Source of the DNA: VRUE01 sp963814915
GTDB taxonomy: Bacteria; Actinomycetota; Thermoleophilia; Solirubrobacterales; 70-9
NCBI GenBank assembly: GCA_963814915.1
Contig: CAWFEI010000014.1
Coordinates: 67,714-131,713, forward strand
Length of the DNA: 64,000 nucleotides
Direction of reading: 5' to 3'
Shown here: piece after piece, positions 43,285-52,520 of the stretch
Numbering within the stretch: position 1 is the first letter of the stretch
Layout: each line of letters starts with the position of its first letter
Translations under genes and position numbers: made by a program
The notes under the pieces: generated by a model
Database searches by the model: none
What the model saw: only the letters and a program-made list of their open reading frames with translations
Told to the model about the DNA's origin: nothing

Positions 43285-44745
43285 CTACTTCGCGACGGCT
43301 TCGCGCAGCTCCGCGATGTCGCGCAGCTGGTCGTCGACCCAGTCGCCGGGATTGCGCGAATAGATGATCTCCTTCAGGTGGGCCGCCCGCACCTTGCGCT
43401 CCTCGGGGTCCATCGTCAGCGCCCGGTGGATCGCGTCGGCCTGCTCCTGCACGTCGAACGGGTTGACCGAGAGCACGCAGTCGGCCAGCTCCTCGTGTGA
43501 GCCGGTGTTCTCGGAGAGCATCAGCACGCCGTCGCGGGTGTTGACCGCCGGCGCCTCCTTGGCGACCAGGTTCATCCCGTCGAAGATCGAGTTGACCATC
43601 AACAGGTCGAAGTGCTTGTAGCGGGCGACGGCCTCGGGGAAGTTCTCGTAGATCTTGAGGTCGATCGGCATCCAGTCGGTGGTGCCGTGGCGGTGGTTGA
43701 CGACCGCCACGAGAGCCTCGATTTTCTCCAGGTACTCGGCGTACTCGGGCACGTCCTGGCGCGAGGGCTGCAGATGGGCGATGAAGGTGACCTTCTCGCG
43801 GAACTCCGGGTGCTGGGCGAGGAAGATGTCGAAGGCGGTGAAGCCGCGCAGCACGTTCTTGGAGAGGTCGGCCCGGTCGACCCGGATGATCAGGTGCTCG
43901 CGGCGGCGCTCCAGCACCTCGCGCTCGTACTGAGCAACCTCGGGCGAGTCGGCGGCGCGCTGCAGGCGCTCCGCGTCGATCGAGAGCGGGTAGGCGCGGG
44001 CGCGGGTCTCGCCGCCGCTGTGGCGCACCAGGCACTGCTCGTAGTCGACCTCGACCTCGAGCAGTTCGTCGCAGCAGCGGATGAAGTTGAGGCAGTGCGA
44101 GTGCGTGTGGAAGCCGATGATGTCGTTGGCGAGCATGCCGCGGAAGATCGCCTCGCGGATCCGCCCCGGGAGGATCCGCCAGCTGTCGGGCTGCGACCAC
44201 GGGATGTGGACGAAGTGGTGCAGGAAGACGTCGGGCCGCTGCTCCCGGATCATCCCCGGCGCGGTGTAGAGGTGGTAGTCGTGGAGCATCACCAGCGGCC
44301 GCTCACGGCCCTCGATCTGGCCGAGCACTGCGTCGGCGATGTCGCGGTTGACCGCCTGGTAGCCGTTGTCCCAGGCGTCCTTCTCCTCCTGGCGGATGTC
44401 GGGCGCGTTGGAGAGGTCCCAGAGGTAGTGCTGGATGAACCAGAGGATCGGGTTGGCGATGACGTTGTAGAAGCCGTCGTAGGCGCTCGGGTCGCTGCCG
44501 ACGAGCAGGACTTTGTAGTCGATCGCGTCGATCGAGAGCTCGACCGGCCCGCCGCGCTCCTCCGAGACGGCGACGTCCTCGTCGGTCATCGCCGAGGCGA
44601 TCCAGAGCGCCTCGCGGTGGGAGACGAGCCCCGACAGCGCCGTGACCAGGCCGCCGCCGCCGCGGCGCACGGTGCGCTCGCCGTCCTCGCCGCGCTCGAA
44701 CTGGGCCGGGCCGCGGTTGGAGACGATGATCAGCGGATCATTCAT
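43285..44745 (-). CDS. otsA: GT20 glycosyltransferase, trehalose-6-phosphate synthase type
   Basis: A 486-residue GT20 enzyme that would transfer glucose from a sugar nucleotide to glucose-6-phosphate or a similar acceptor. Motifs: IIVSNRGPAQFER at the N-terminus, GGGGLVTAL, MLHDYHLY, HFVHIPWSQPDSWRILPGR and the C-terminal LMLSENTGSHEEL. ATG 44743-44745 is the conserved start. No phosphatase (otsB) gene is adjacent. The HIPWSQPDSWR acceptor loop differs from E. coli OtsA, so glucosylglycerol-phosphate or a related product is possible. Confidence 0.88.
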   Translation of the reverse strand: MNDPLIIVSNRGPAQFERGEDGERTVRRGGGGLVTALSGLVSHREALWIASAMTDEDVAVSEERGGPVELSIDAIDYKVLLVGSDPSAYDGFYNVIANPILWFIQHYLWDLSNAPDIRQEEKDAWDNGYQAVNRDIADAVLGQIEGRERPLVMLHDYHLYTAPGMIREQRPDVFLHHFVHIPWSQPDSWRILPGRIREAIFRGMLANDIIGFHTHSHCLNFIRCCDELLEVEVDYEQCLVRHSGGETRARAYPLSIDAERLQRAADSPEVAQYEREVLERRREHLIIRVDRADLSKNVLRGFTAFDIFLAQHPEFREKVTFIAHLQPSRQDVPEYAEYLEKIEALVAVVNHRHGTTDWMPIDLKIYENFPEAVARYKHFDLLMVNSIFDGMNLVAKEAPAVNTRDGVLMLSENTGSHEELADCVLSVNPFDVQEQADAIHRALTMDPEERKVRAAHLKEIIYSRNPGDWVDDQLRDIAELREAVAK

Positions 44746-44859
44746 CAACCGGCAGCTGCTCCGCTCCCGTGGAGGTCGAAAAAGGTGGATATGGAGGGGC
44801 CCCCACTCCCGCGTCCGCACTGCCGGGTGGGTTTCCAGGCCTGATCCACACCGGGGAGG

Positions 44860-46098
44860 CTACTCGTCCAGTTCGCCGATCAGCTGCAGCCAGTCGCGCA
44901 GCAGGCGTGGCGAGAGGAACTCGCGGCGGGCGTGTTCCTTGCCCGCCTTGCCGAGCCGCTTGCCGAGCTCGGGGTCGGCGAGGATCTCGCGGCAGCGCTG
45001 GGCGCACTCGCTCGGCGAGTCGACCAGGTAGCCGCTGACGCCGTCGTCGATCTGCAGCGGGATGCCGCCGACGTTGCCGGCCACGGTCGGCCGCCCCTTC
45101 CACAGCGCCTCGGTGACGGTCAGGCCGAAGCCCTCGCGGATCGACTTCTGCAGGCAGACGTCGGACTGCGACTGGAAGGCGTTGACCTCGATCGCGCCGA
45201 CGTTGTTGAGGTTGTTGAGGATCTTGATGTCCTCGTCGGCATCGGCGTATTCGACCGTCTGCTGGAAGAAGTCCCAGCCCTCGGGGTCGTCGGTCGCCAT
45301 CGAGCCGACCAGGGCCAGCTGCACGTCGGGCACCTCGGCGGTCACCTCGCGGTAGGCGTCGATCACGCCGATCGGGTCCTTCCACGGGTCGAAGCGCGAG
45401 ACCTGGGTGATCAGCGGCCGGTCGATGTCGATCCCGAACTGGTGGCAGACGAAGGCGGCGTCGTCGGGCGAGAAGGCCATGTTCTTCGGCGAGAGCGGGT
45501 CGATCGCCGGCGGGATGATGCGGATGCCGTTGGAGTCCCGCATGCCTCCCGGCACGTAGTCGGGCATGTGCCAGACGGTCGCGTCGTACTCCTCGATCAG
45601 CGGCTGCAGCCGGGCGATCGGCGCCGGGTTGGGCTCGGAGAGGTCGATGTGGCAGCGCCAGACCCAGTTGCGGCTCTTCGCCCCGGCGCCGCGTTTGAGG
45701 CCGATCGGCTGCGGATCGTGGACGATCACGGTGTCCCACTCGCCTTGCAGGTTCTCGGCGTTGGTCGCGTTGATCTCGTCGAAGACCGCCCACTGCTCGT
45801 CGCTCAGCGACTCCTCGGCGCCCTGCAGTGAGTTGTGCAGGAGCTTGGTCGCGTTGAAGAACTCTTCCTTGCCGAAGATCACGTGCCAGTGGGCGTCGAT
45901 GCCGACGTCGCGCATCAGCGGCACGATCGTGTAGAGGATCTCCGACACCCCGCCGCCGAAGGCGGTGGCGCTGACGTGGAGCACGCGCTGTCCCTCGAGC
46001 GGCCGGGCCAGCTCGCGGATGCGCTCGCTCAGCTCCTTGCCGGCGATGTGCGTGTAGTCGGAGAGGGACTTGTGGCCGAGTGCGACTTCCTGAAGCAT
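44860..46098 (-). CDS. treT: Trehalose glycosyltransferring synthase-like GT4 enzyme
   Basis: A 412-residue GT4 glycosyltransferase of the TreT/trehalose phosphorylase group, which joins NDP-glucose and glucose to form trehalose reversibly. Visible: HVSATAFGGGVSEIL at the N-terminus, WRCHIDLSEPN, SRFDPWKDP and the catalytic-domain signature SIREGFGLTVTEALWKGRP. It lies upstream of the GT20 gene on the same strand (114 bp gap), pairing two routes to trehalose-type sugars in one locus. Specificity is from family similarity. Confidence 0.85.
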   Translation of the reverse strand: MLQEVALGHKSLSDYTHIAGKELSERIRELARPLEGQRVLHVSATAFGGGVSEILYTIVPLMRDVGIDAHWHVIFGKEEFFNATKLLHNSLQGAEESLSDEQWAVFDEINATNAENLQGEWDTVIVHDPQPIGLKRGAGAKSRNWVWRCHIDLSEPNPAPIARLQPLIEEYDATVWHMPDYVPGGMRDSNGIRIIPPAIDPLSPKNMAFSPDDAAFVCHQFGIDIDRPLITQVSRFDPWKDPIGVIDAYREVTAEVPDVQLALVGSMATDDPEGWDFFQQTVEYADADEDIKILNNLNNVGAIEVNAFQSQSDVCLQKSIREGFGLTVTEALWKGRPTVAGNVGGIPLQIDDGVSGYLVDSPSECAQRCREILADPELGKRLGKAGKEHARREFLSPRLLRDWLQLIGELDE

Positions 46099-46143
46099 CG
46101 GCGATTTCTACAGGCAACGCCGGTTGGACGGCGGTCAGGCCGT

Positions 46144-47295
46144 TCAGCCGGTCTGTTCGGCGACCGGCCGCTTGCTCAAGGTCACGTCGACCTTCGCGCG
46201 ATCTCCGTCCGCGTGAAGAACTTCGAGCGTCACCTTGTCGCCCGGCTCGTGGGAGGAGATGTAGCGGGCGAGGTCGTCGGGCTCGACCACCTCGTGACCG
46301 TCGACGGAGAGGATCGTGTCGCCGCCGGTGCGGTAGGGAATCCCCTGGAAACGGAGCTTGTGCTCGCCGCCCTTGAGGCCGGCGTCATCGGCCGGGCTGT
46401 CGGGGACGACTTCGGCCAACAGGCCGCCGTGGTCGGTGTCGAGGCCGAGCTTCTCGGCCAGCTGCGGGTAGAGCGCCTGGGTGGAAACCCCGATGTAGGC
46501 GTACTCGGCGGTCCCCTTGCGCTTCAGCTGGGCGAGCGAGCGCCTGATCGCGGAGACGGGCACCGCGAAGCCGACGCCGTCGTTGGCGCCGGAGTTGGTC
46601 TCGATCTGTTGGTTGATGCCGACCACGCGGGCGCCGGCGTCGAGCAGCGGGCCGCCCGAGTTGCCGGGGTTGATCGAGGCGTCGGTCTGGATCGCGCCCT
46701 CGATCTGGAACTGGGTCAGCGACTTGACCGAGCGGTCGGCGGCCGAGACGACCCCGACCGAGAGCGACTGCTGCTCGCCGAAGGGGCTGCCGATCGCGGC
46801 CACCGGCTGGCCGACCACGAGCTCGCTGTCGTCGCCGAGCGCGAGCGGGTGCAGGTCGAAGCCGTCGGGGGCGACCTCGAGCAGCGCGACGTCGGCGAAG
46901 GGGTCGAAGCCGAGCACCTTCGCCGGGACGACGTTACGATCGGGGAACTCGACGAAGACCGCCTTGGCCTCCTTGCGGTCTTCTCCTTCGCCGTCGGTTA
47001 CGACGTGGGCGTTGGTGACGATCCGGCCGCTGGCGTCGAGCACGAAGCCGGAGCCTTCGGCGGCGCCCTGGTCGAAGATCGAGCGGATCGTGACCACGCC
47101 GGGGGCGGCCTGGCGGTAGACCTCGGCCGCATCGAAGCCCTCGCTGGCCGCTTGGACGACGACTTCGGTGGTGGTCTTACGCGCCTGCGCCGCGCCGGTC
47201 GCCGAGTCTTCCCCGCCGCCGCCGCCGCAGCCGGCGAGCAGGGAGAGGAGCGCCAGCGCCGCGAGCGCCGCGAGCAGGGCGTTCTTGCGGATCAC
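46144..47295 (-). CDS. HtrA/DegP-type serine protease lipoprotein with PDZ domain
   Basis: A 383-residue envelope protease. The lipobox LLAGC places the lipidated cysteine at residue 23. The trypsin-like domain shows the triad in TNAHVV, DVALLEV and the GNSGGP serine loop; a C-terminal PDZ domain (~285-375) follows. The GTG start overlaps the histidine kinase stop (GTGA), so protease, kinase and response regulator form one operon, typical of an envelope stress circuit. Confidence 0.93.
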   Translation of the reverse strand: MIRKNALLAALAALALLSLLAGCGGGGGEDSATGAAQARKTTTEVVVQAASEGFDAAEVYRQAAPGVVTIRSIFDQGAAEGSGFVLDASGRIVTNAHVVTDGEGEDRKEAKAVFVEFPDRNVVPAKVLGFDPFADVALLEVAPDGFDLHPLALGDDSELVVGQPVAAIGSPFGEQQSLSVGVVSAADRSVKSLTQFQIEGAIQTDASINPGNSGGPLLDAGARVVGINQQIETNSGANDGVGFAVPVSAIRRSLAQLKRKGTAEYAYIGVSTQALYPQLAEKLGLDTDHGGLLAEVVPDSPADDAGLKGGEHKLRFQGIPYRTGGDTILSVDGHEVVEPDDLARYISSHEPGDKVTLEVLHADGDRAKVDVTLSKRPVAEQTG

Positions 47296-48346
47296 GCCGG
47301 TGTCCGGGCGGGGTCGGCGACGAGCGGCGGCGGAGCGCCGGGCGGGGCGAGCGGAAGCTCGAGCGTGAAGGCGGTGAAGCGGCGGCTGGAGGAGATCGCG
47401 ATGCGACCGTCCATGCGCTGCGCCAGCTCGCGGGCGATCGCCAGGCCAAGCCCCGAGCCGCCTGCCGAGTCGGCGGTGAAGAAGCGCTCGAAGATGCGCT
47501 TCTGGACCCGCTGCGGGATGCCGGTGCCGTCGTCGGAGACGGTCAGCTCGGCGCGCTGGTTGACGGAGTAGATGGTCACGGTGACGCTGGTGCCCTCGGG
47601 GGTGTGGGTGAGGGCGTTGTCGAGCAGGATACGGATGATCTGCCGCACCCTCTCCGGGTCGGCCGTGGCAATCACAGGCTGCTCCGGCGTGCGCAGCTCC
47701 AGCCGCGAGGCGCGCAGTTCGGCCCGGGCGCCGAACTCGCGGGTCACCTCGCGGGCCAGTGAGCTGAGGTCGACGCTGCGCAGCGTCATCACGATGCCGC
47801 CGGCGTCGAGCTGGGAGAGGTTGAGCAGGTCGGCGGTGAGCTTCGTCAGCCGCTCGATCTGCTGGCGCATCGTGTGCACGAACTCGGCCCGCTCCTCGGG
47901 GCTCGGGTCCTCCTCCTCGAGCAGCTCGACGAAGCCGCCGAGGCTGAAGATCGGCGTGCGCAGCTCGTGCGAGGCGTTGGCGATGAACTGCTTGCGGGCG
48001 CTGTCGAGCTCTGCCAGGCGGCGCTGCATCTCGTTGAAGGTGCGGGCGAGCTGGCCGAGCTGGCCGGAGGAGTCGACCGGGATGCGGGCCGCGAAGTCAC
48101 CGTCGGCGACCTTGCGGGCCGCCTCCTCGATCCGACTCACCCGCAGGGTGACCAGCTGGGCCGAGTAGACGCCGACGGCGAGCGCGATCAGCAGCGCGAA
48201 CAGCCCGCCGACCACGATCGGCCCGGCGGCCGAGCCGTGGCCCTCGAGGACGACGACCCATAAGTAGATGACGATCGACGTCCCGGCCCCGATCGACAGC
48301 GCCACAGTGGTGATTCTGCTGCCGAGCGGAGTGAGACGCAGGCCCT

Positions 48347-48350
<4 letters not shown>
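47292..48350 (-). CDS. Sensor histidine kinase
   Basis: A 352-residue kinase: two N-terminal helices (~15-36 and ~44-66) with a very short outer loop, HAMP (~66-118), HisKA with phospho-acceptor His128 in NASHELRTP, and HATPase with DNALTHTPEG, DDGTGIP and GSGLGLAIA. The small outer loop suggests it senses through the membrane or a partner rather than a large external ligand. ATGA overlap with the response regulator upstream. Confidence 0.94.
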
Positions 48351-49042
<692 letters not shown>

Positions 49043-49187
49043 GGACAAAGGGTATCCCTGTCCCAAGGCGAACCCGCCCATGGCGGACGCGGGAGGGGAG
49101 GCCCATCGGGCGGAACTTATGTCTTGGACATATGTGCGAGTACCAAGAACTAAGGTTCGCGGGCGGCGGGCCGATAGAAGCGGAGAG

Positions 49188-49364
49188 ATGCAGCAGCGAC
49201 ACCTGAAGAGCCTCGTCGAGAACGGCAATTACCGGCCCGAGCCGGAGCTCGTCGCGCGGGCGATGTTGCGCCGCCGTGGCGTGCGCGCACTGCTGACCGG
49301 GGGCGCGCTCAGCGCAGCTGATCGAATCCCGTCAGCTTCGCCGGACCGCCGCCAGGCCGCCTGA
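49188..49364 (+). CDS. Small FlgM-like protein (tentative)
   Basis: A 58-residue reading frame with a GGAGAG ribosome-binding site directly before ATG 49188. The segment LVENGNYRPEPELVARAMLRR resembles the C-terminal helix pattern of FlgM-type anti-sigma proteins (N-G-x-Y-x-x-x-P-E-L-V-A-x-A-M-L). It overlaps the convergent thiL gene by 56 bp, so its true 3' end may be shorter. Flagellar genes are not in view. Confidence 0.45.
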   Translation: MQQRHLKSLVENGNYRPEPELVARAMLRRRGVRALLTGGALSAADRIPSASPDRRQAA

Positions 49365-50313
49365 CCTCGACACCCTCCCCGGCCACGACTTCGCCGATCC
49401 GGGTCAGCCCGAGGTTCGCCTTCTCACCCACGGCTGCGACCGCCGCGCCGACGCGCTCGGGCGGCAGCGCGGCCAGCAGCTCGTAGTCTTCGCCGGCCGA
49501 GGCGGCCAGGTCGAGTGGGTCGCGCCCGGCCTGCGCGGCGACCTCGGCAAGGCCGGGGGCTAGCGGCAGCGCCTCCGCCTCGACCCGCAGCCCGACCCCG
49601 CTCGCGGCAGCGAGATGACCGGCGTCGCCGCCGAGCCCGTCGCTGAGGTCGATCATCGCCGTCGCCCCGGCCGCCGCAAGCGCCCGGCCCGCGTCCAACC
49701 GCGCCCGCGGTTCCAGCTGCCGCGCGATCAACCCACGGGCGCGTTCGCTGTTTGTCTGGCCTGGGTCGACAAATAGCGAACGCGCTTGCTCCGGGTCCTC
49801 CAGGAGCAGCAGACCCGCCGCGGCGCCGCCGAGCTCGCCGGTTACGACAAGAGCGTCGCCGGGGCGGGCGCCGGCGCGGGTGACGAAGTCGCCGGCCTGC
49901 GGGGCGTGGCCGACGACGGTCGTCGCCAGGCTCAGGACGGGGGAGCGGGTGACGTCGCCCCCGGCGAGGGTCGTGCCGGTCTCCTCGGCCAGCTTCGCGA
50001 TCCCGTCGAGCAGCGCCAGGCATCCTTCCTCGTCGAGGTCGGCCGGGACCCCGAGGACGACGTAGGCCTCTCCCGGCTCCGCCCCCATCGCCGCGAGGTC
50101 GGAGAGGGCGACCGCGAGCGCCTTGGCGCCGATCTGCTCGAGCGTGAGCCAGTCGCGGCGGAAGTGGACGCCGTCGACGAGGGCGTCGACCGAGGTCGCC
50201 GTCGCTCCCCCGGGGACGACGATCGCCGCGTCGTCGCCGCTGCCGAGCCGAACCCGCGATCCCGCCGGGGGAAGCCTGCGCCTGATCGCCTCGAGCAGCT
50301 CGAACTCACCCAT
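49309..50313 (-). CDS. thiL: Thiamine-monophosphate kinase
   Basis: A 334-residue PurM-like ATPase that phosphorylates thiamine monophosphate to the diphosphate cofactor. Motifs: MGEFELLEAIRRRL start, GSGDDAAIV, SVDALVDGVHFRRDW, SDLAAMGAEP, AGGDVTRSP and IDLSDGLGGD. ATG 50311-50313 is the family start; the much longer upstream frame is rejected because it lies on the opposite strand of a clear membrane protein gene. Confidence 0.95.
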   Translation of the reverse strand: MGEFELLEAIRRRLPPAGSRVRLGSGDDAAIVVPGGATATSVDALVDGVHFRRDWLTLEQIGAKALAVALSDLAAMGAEPGEAYVVLGVPADLDEEGCLALLDGIAKLAEETGTTLAGGDVTRSPVLSLATTVVGHAPQAGDFVTRAGARPGDALVVTGELGGAAAGLLLLEDPEQARSLFVDPGQTNSERARGLIARQLEPRARLDAGRALAAAGATAMIDLSDGLGGDAGHLAAASGVGLRVEAEALPLAPGLAEVAAQAGRDPLDLAASAGEDYELLAALPPERVGAAVAAVGEKANLGLTRIGEVVAGEGVEVRRPGGGPAKLTGFDQLR

Positions 50314-50379
50314 GCAGCCATTCTCGCGTTTGCGGGTAGGGGGTGGCAGCCCCAGACCCGAGCTAAGGTGCGACCCAGC

Positions 50380-51462
50380 GTGGCAGAGGACCAACCACTC
50401 CTGCACAAGATCGGCGCCGCCGGAGCGAGCTTCGGAACCAAGCCGCCCCGCAGCAAGCGCGTCCGGCTGGCGATCCAGCTCGGCATCGCGCTCGTCATCT
50501 TCGGCTTCCTCGTCCTCACCGTCATCAACCAGTGGGCGGAGATCAAGGACAAGGGCGTCCACTTCCACGTCGTCTGGCTGATCCCGGCCTTCGTCGCGCT
50601 GCCGGCCTTCTACGTGCTGAGCGCGCTCGGCTGGGACCTGATCCTGCGCTTCCTCCGCCACCCGATCGGGCTCGGGCGGGCGCAGGTCGCCTGGGGCCAG
50701 CCGCTGCTCGCCCGCTACGTGCCCGGCAGCGTCCTCTATGTGCTCGGGCGGGTGCTGCTTTCGGAGCGGGCGGGGGTGCCGCGGCGGCTGACGATCGCCA
50801 GCATCGTCTACGAGCAGGCGATCTCGGCGACGTCGGGCGTCGCCTTCGCCTCCTACTTCATCATCAGCCACCCCGACCTCCAGGGGCAGCCGCTGCGCTG
50901 GGCGGTGCTGCTGGTGATCCCGGCGGCGATCGCGATCCTCCACCCGCGCGTCTTCGGACCGCTGGCGAACCGCGTCTTGGGCGCCTTCGGCCGCGAGCCG
51001 CTGCCGGGTGTGATCCCGTTGCGCGGCGTGCTCACGCTGATCGGCTTCTACATTCTTGTCTGGGGGGTCGTCTCGATCGGCGTCTACTGCGTGGCGCGCT
51101 CGGTAACGACGATCCCGTTCAGCGAAGTGCTCACGGTCGGCTCGGCGCAGGCGATCGGCTTCGTCGCGGCGCTGGTCACGCTCGTCGCGCCGGCGGGGCT
51201 CGGCATCCGCGACGCCGCCTTCGCCTGGGCGGTCAAGGGCGCCCTGCCGGGAAACAGCTTCGCGCTCGGCTCGCTGATCGCGATCGCCCTGCGCGGAGTG
51301 ATGACGGTGGTCGAGCTGGCCTACGTCGCGCTGGTGACCGCGCTGGGCCGCCGCGAGGGCTGGTCGGTCTCGACCGGGGTGATCCATCCCTCGCCGGAGG
51401 AGCAGGCGGAGGGCGCGCCCGATCGCAGCGAAACGCCGGTGCATCCGCCCGAGATCCTCTAG
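50380..51462 (+). CDS. Flippase-like membrane protein (UPF0104/LPG synthase TM family)
   Basis: A 360-residue polytopic protein with about eight helices. The arrangement and the segments ARYVPGSVLYVLGRVLL and TLVAPAGLGIRDAAFAWAV match the lysylphosphatidylglycerol-synthase transmembrane family, members of which move lipids or lipid-linked sugars. GTG 50380 is chosen; another GTG lies 12 nt upstream. Its 3' end overlaps the convergent GT-C-like gene by 4 bp. Substrate unknown. Confidence 0.75.
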   Translation: MAEDQPLLHKIGAAGASFGTKPPRSKRVRLAIQLGIALVIFGFLVLTVINQWAEIKDKGVHFHVVWLIPAFVALPAFYVLSALGWDLILRFLRHPIGLGRAQVAWGQPLLARYVPGSVLYVLGRVLLSERAGVPRRLTIASIVYEQAISATSGVAFASYFIISHPDLQGQPLRWAVLLVIPAAIAILHPRVFGPLANRVLGAFGREPLPGVIPLRGVLTLIGFYILVWGVVSIGVYCVARSVTTIPFSEVLTVGSAQAIGFVAALVTLVAPAGLGIRDAAFAWAVKGALPGNSFALGSLIAIALRGVMTVVELAYVALVTALGRREGWSVSTGVIHPSPEEQAEGAPDRSETPVHPPEIL

Positions 51463-52520
51463 AGGGGCATGCGGGCGGGGAGCTGGTAGACGGTCAGCGC
51501 GAGGGTGAAGAGCTGGAGGGGGCGGTCTCGGGAGAGGGCGACCAGGGGAAGGGCCCAGATCAGGTACCAGGGGAGCAGCCATGAGGTTGCGAGCAGCAGG
51601 GCGAGCGAGGCCCAGGCGGCACAGCGCAGCCAGTCGGCGCCCCGCCAGGTTCTGAGCAGCAGGTAGCCGAACGCCGCAGCGAAGAGCGCGAGGGCGGCGA
51701 TGCGGACAGCCGTCTCGTCGAGGCCGGTGATCCGAGCGAGCGTGGTCGGCACGCTCAGGTGGCTGGTGCGGTGCTGGGTTTCCCCGGCCAGCCCGATCGC
51801 GTCGAGCCAGTTCCAGCCGAAGGCGGCATACGCGGCGACGCCGAGAGTCAGAGCGGCAACGCCGGCGCCCGCCAGCAGCAGCGCCGCGGCGCGACCACCG
51901 GGCTCGATCGCAGCTTTGTCCCTCCTATAGGGCGTAAAAGGCTGCGATCGCGCCCTGCTGACGAGGGCGAACGGGGCGGCGAGCGCCGCGGGGGGCTTGA
52001 GCGCGAAAGCGGCGACGAAGGCTGCGCCGGCGCTCGCCTCGCGAGCCGAGAGCATCGCGGCGACTCCGAGGGTCGCCGTCAGCATCGCGAGGCCGTCGTT
52101 GTGGGCGCCGCCGACGACGTGGATCAGGACGAGCGGGTTGAGGGCGACGAAGGCGGCGGCGCCGAGCGGCGAGACGCCGCGGGACGGGGCGATGCGGGCG
52201 AGGAGGGCGGCGGTCGCCAGCACCGAGAGCGCCGCCGCGGCCTTCAGCACGGCGACCGCGAGCCACACAGGCAGCCACGCCAGCGGGTAGGTCGCGAGCG
52301 TGAACAGCGGGCCGTAGGCGCTGGTCGCGTCGATCCAGGTGACGCGGGCGTAGGCAGGGTCGAAGGGGGCGGCCGCCGGGGGGTGGACGTAGGGGTCGAG
52401 CCCGTGCAGCACGCCGAGGCGGGCATAGTCGACGTAGCTGTAGACGTCGTGGGAGAGCAGGACCGGCGCGACGGCGAAGGCGGCGACGAGGAGGGCGATC
52501 GCCGCCCAGAGGCGCTTCAC
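51459..52520 (-). CDS. GT-C-like membrane protein, mannosyltransferase-type
   Basis: A 353-residue protein with roughly ten helices and a first loop containing SHDVYSYVDYARLGVLHGLD, the position of the catalytic Asp in polyprenol-phosphate-mannose-dependent transferases. VGGAHNDGLAML is a further family hallmark (MptA/MptB, DUF2029). The GTG start overlaps the PBP stop codon (GTGA), so it is co-translated with a peptidoglycan synthase, consistent with cell-envelope glycan work. Shares the pattern of the truncated gene at 3-797. Confidence 0.7.
   Translation of the reverse strand: MKRLWAAIALLVAAFAVAPVLLSHDVYSYVDYARLGVLHGLDPYVHPPAAAPFDPAYARVTWIDATSAYGPLFTLATYPLAWLPVWLAVAVLKAAAALSVLATAALLARIAPSRGVSPLGAAAFVALNPLVLIHVVGGAHNDGLAMLTATLGVAAMLSAREASAGAAFVAAFALKPPAALAAPFALVSRARSQPFTPYRRDKAAIEPGGRAAALLLAGAGVAALTLGVAAYAAFGWNWLDAIGLAGETQHRTSHLSVPTTLARITGLDETAVRIAALALFAAAFGYLLLRTWRGADWLRCAAWASLALLLATSWLLPWYLIWALPLVALSRDRPLQLFTLALTVYQLPARMPL

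Noticed and set aside
49786..50379. N-terminal extension of the flippase-like protein
   Set aside because: This stretch is antisense to thiL; conservation and hydrophobic pattern begin only after GTG 50380.
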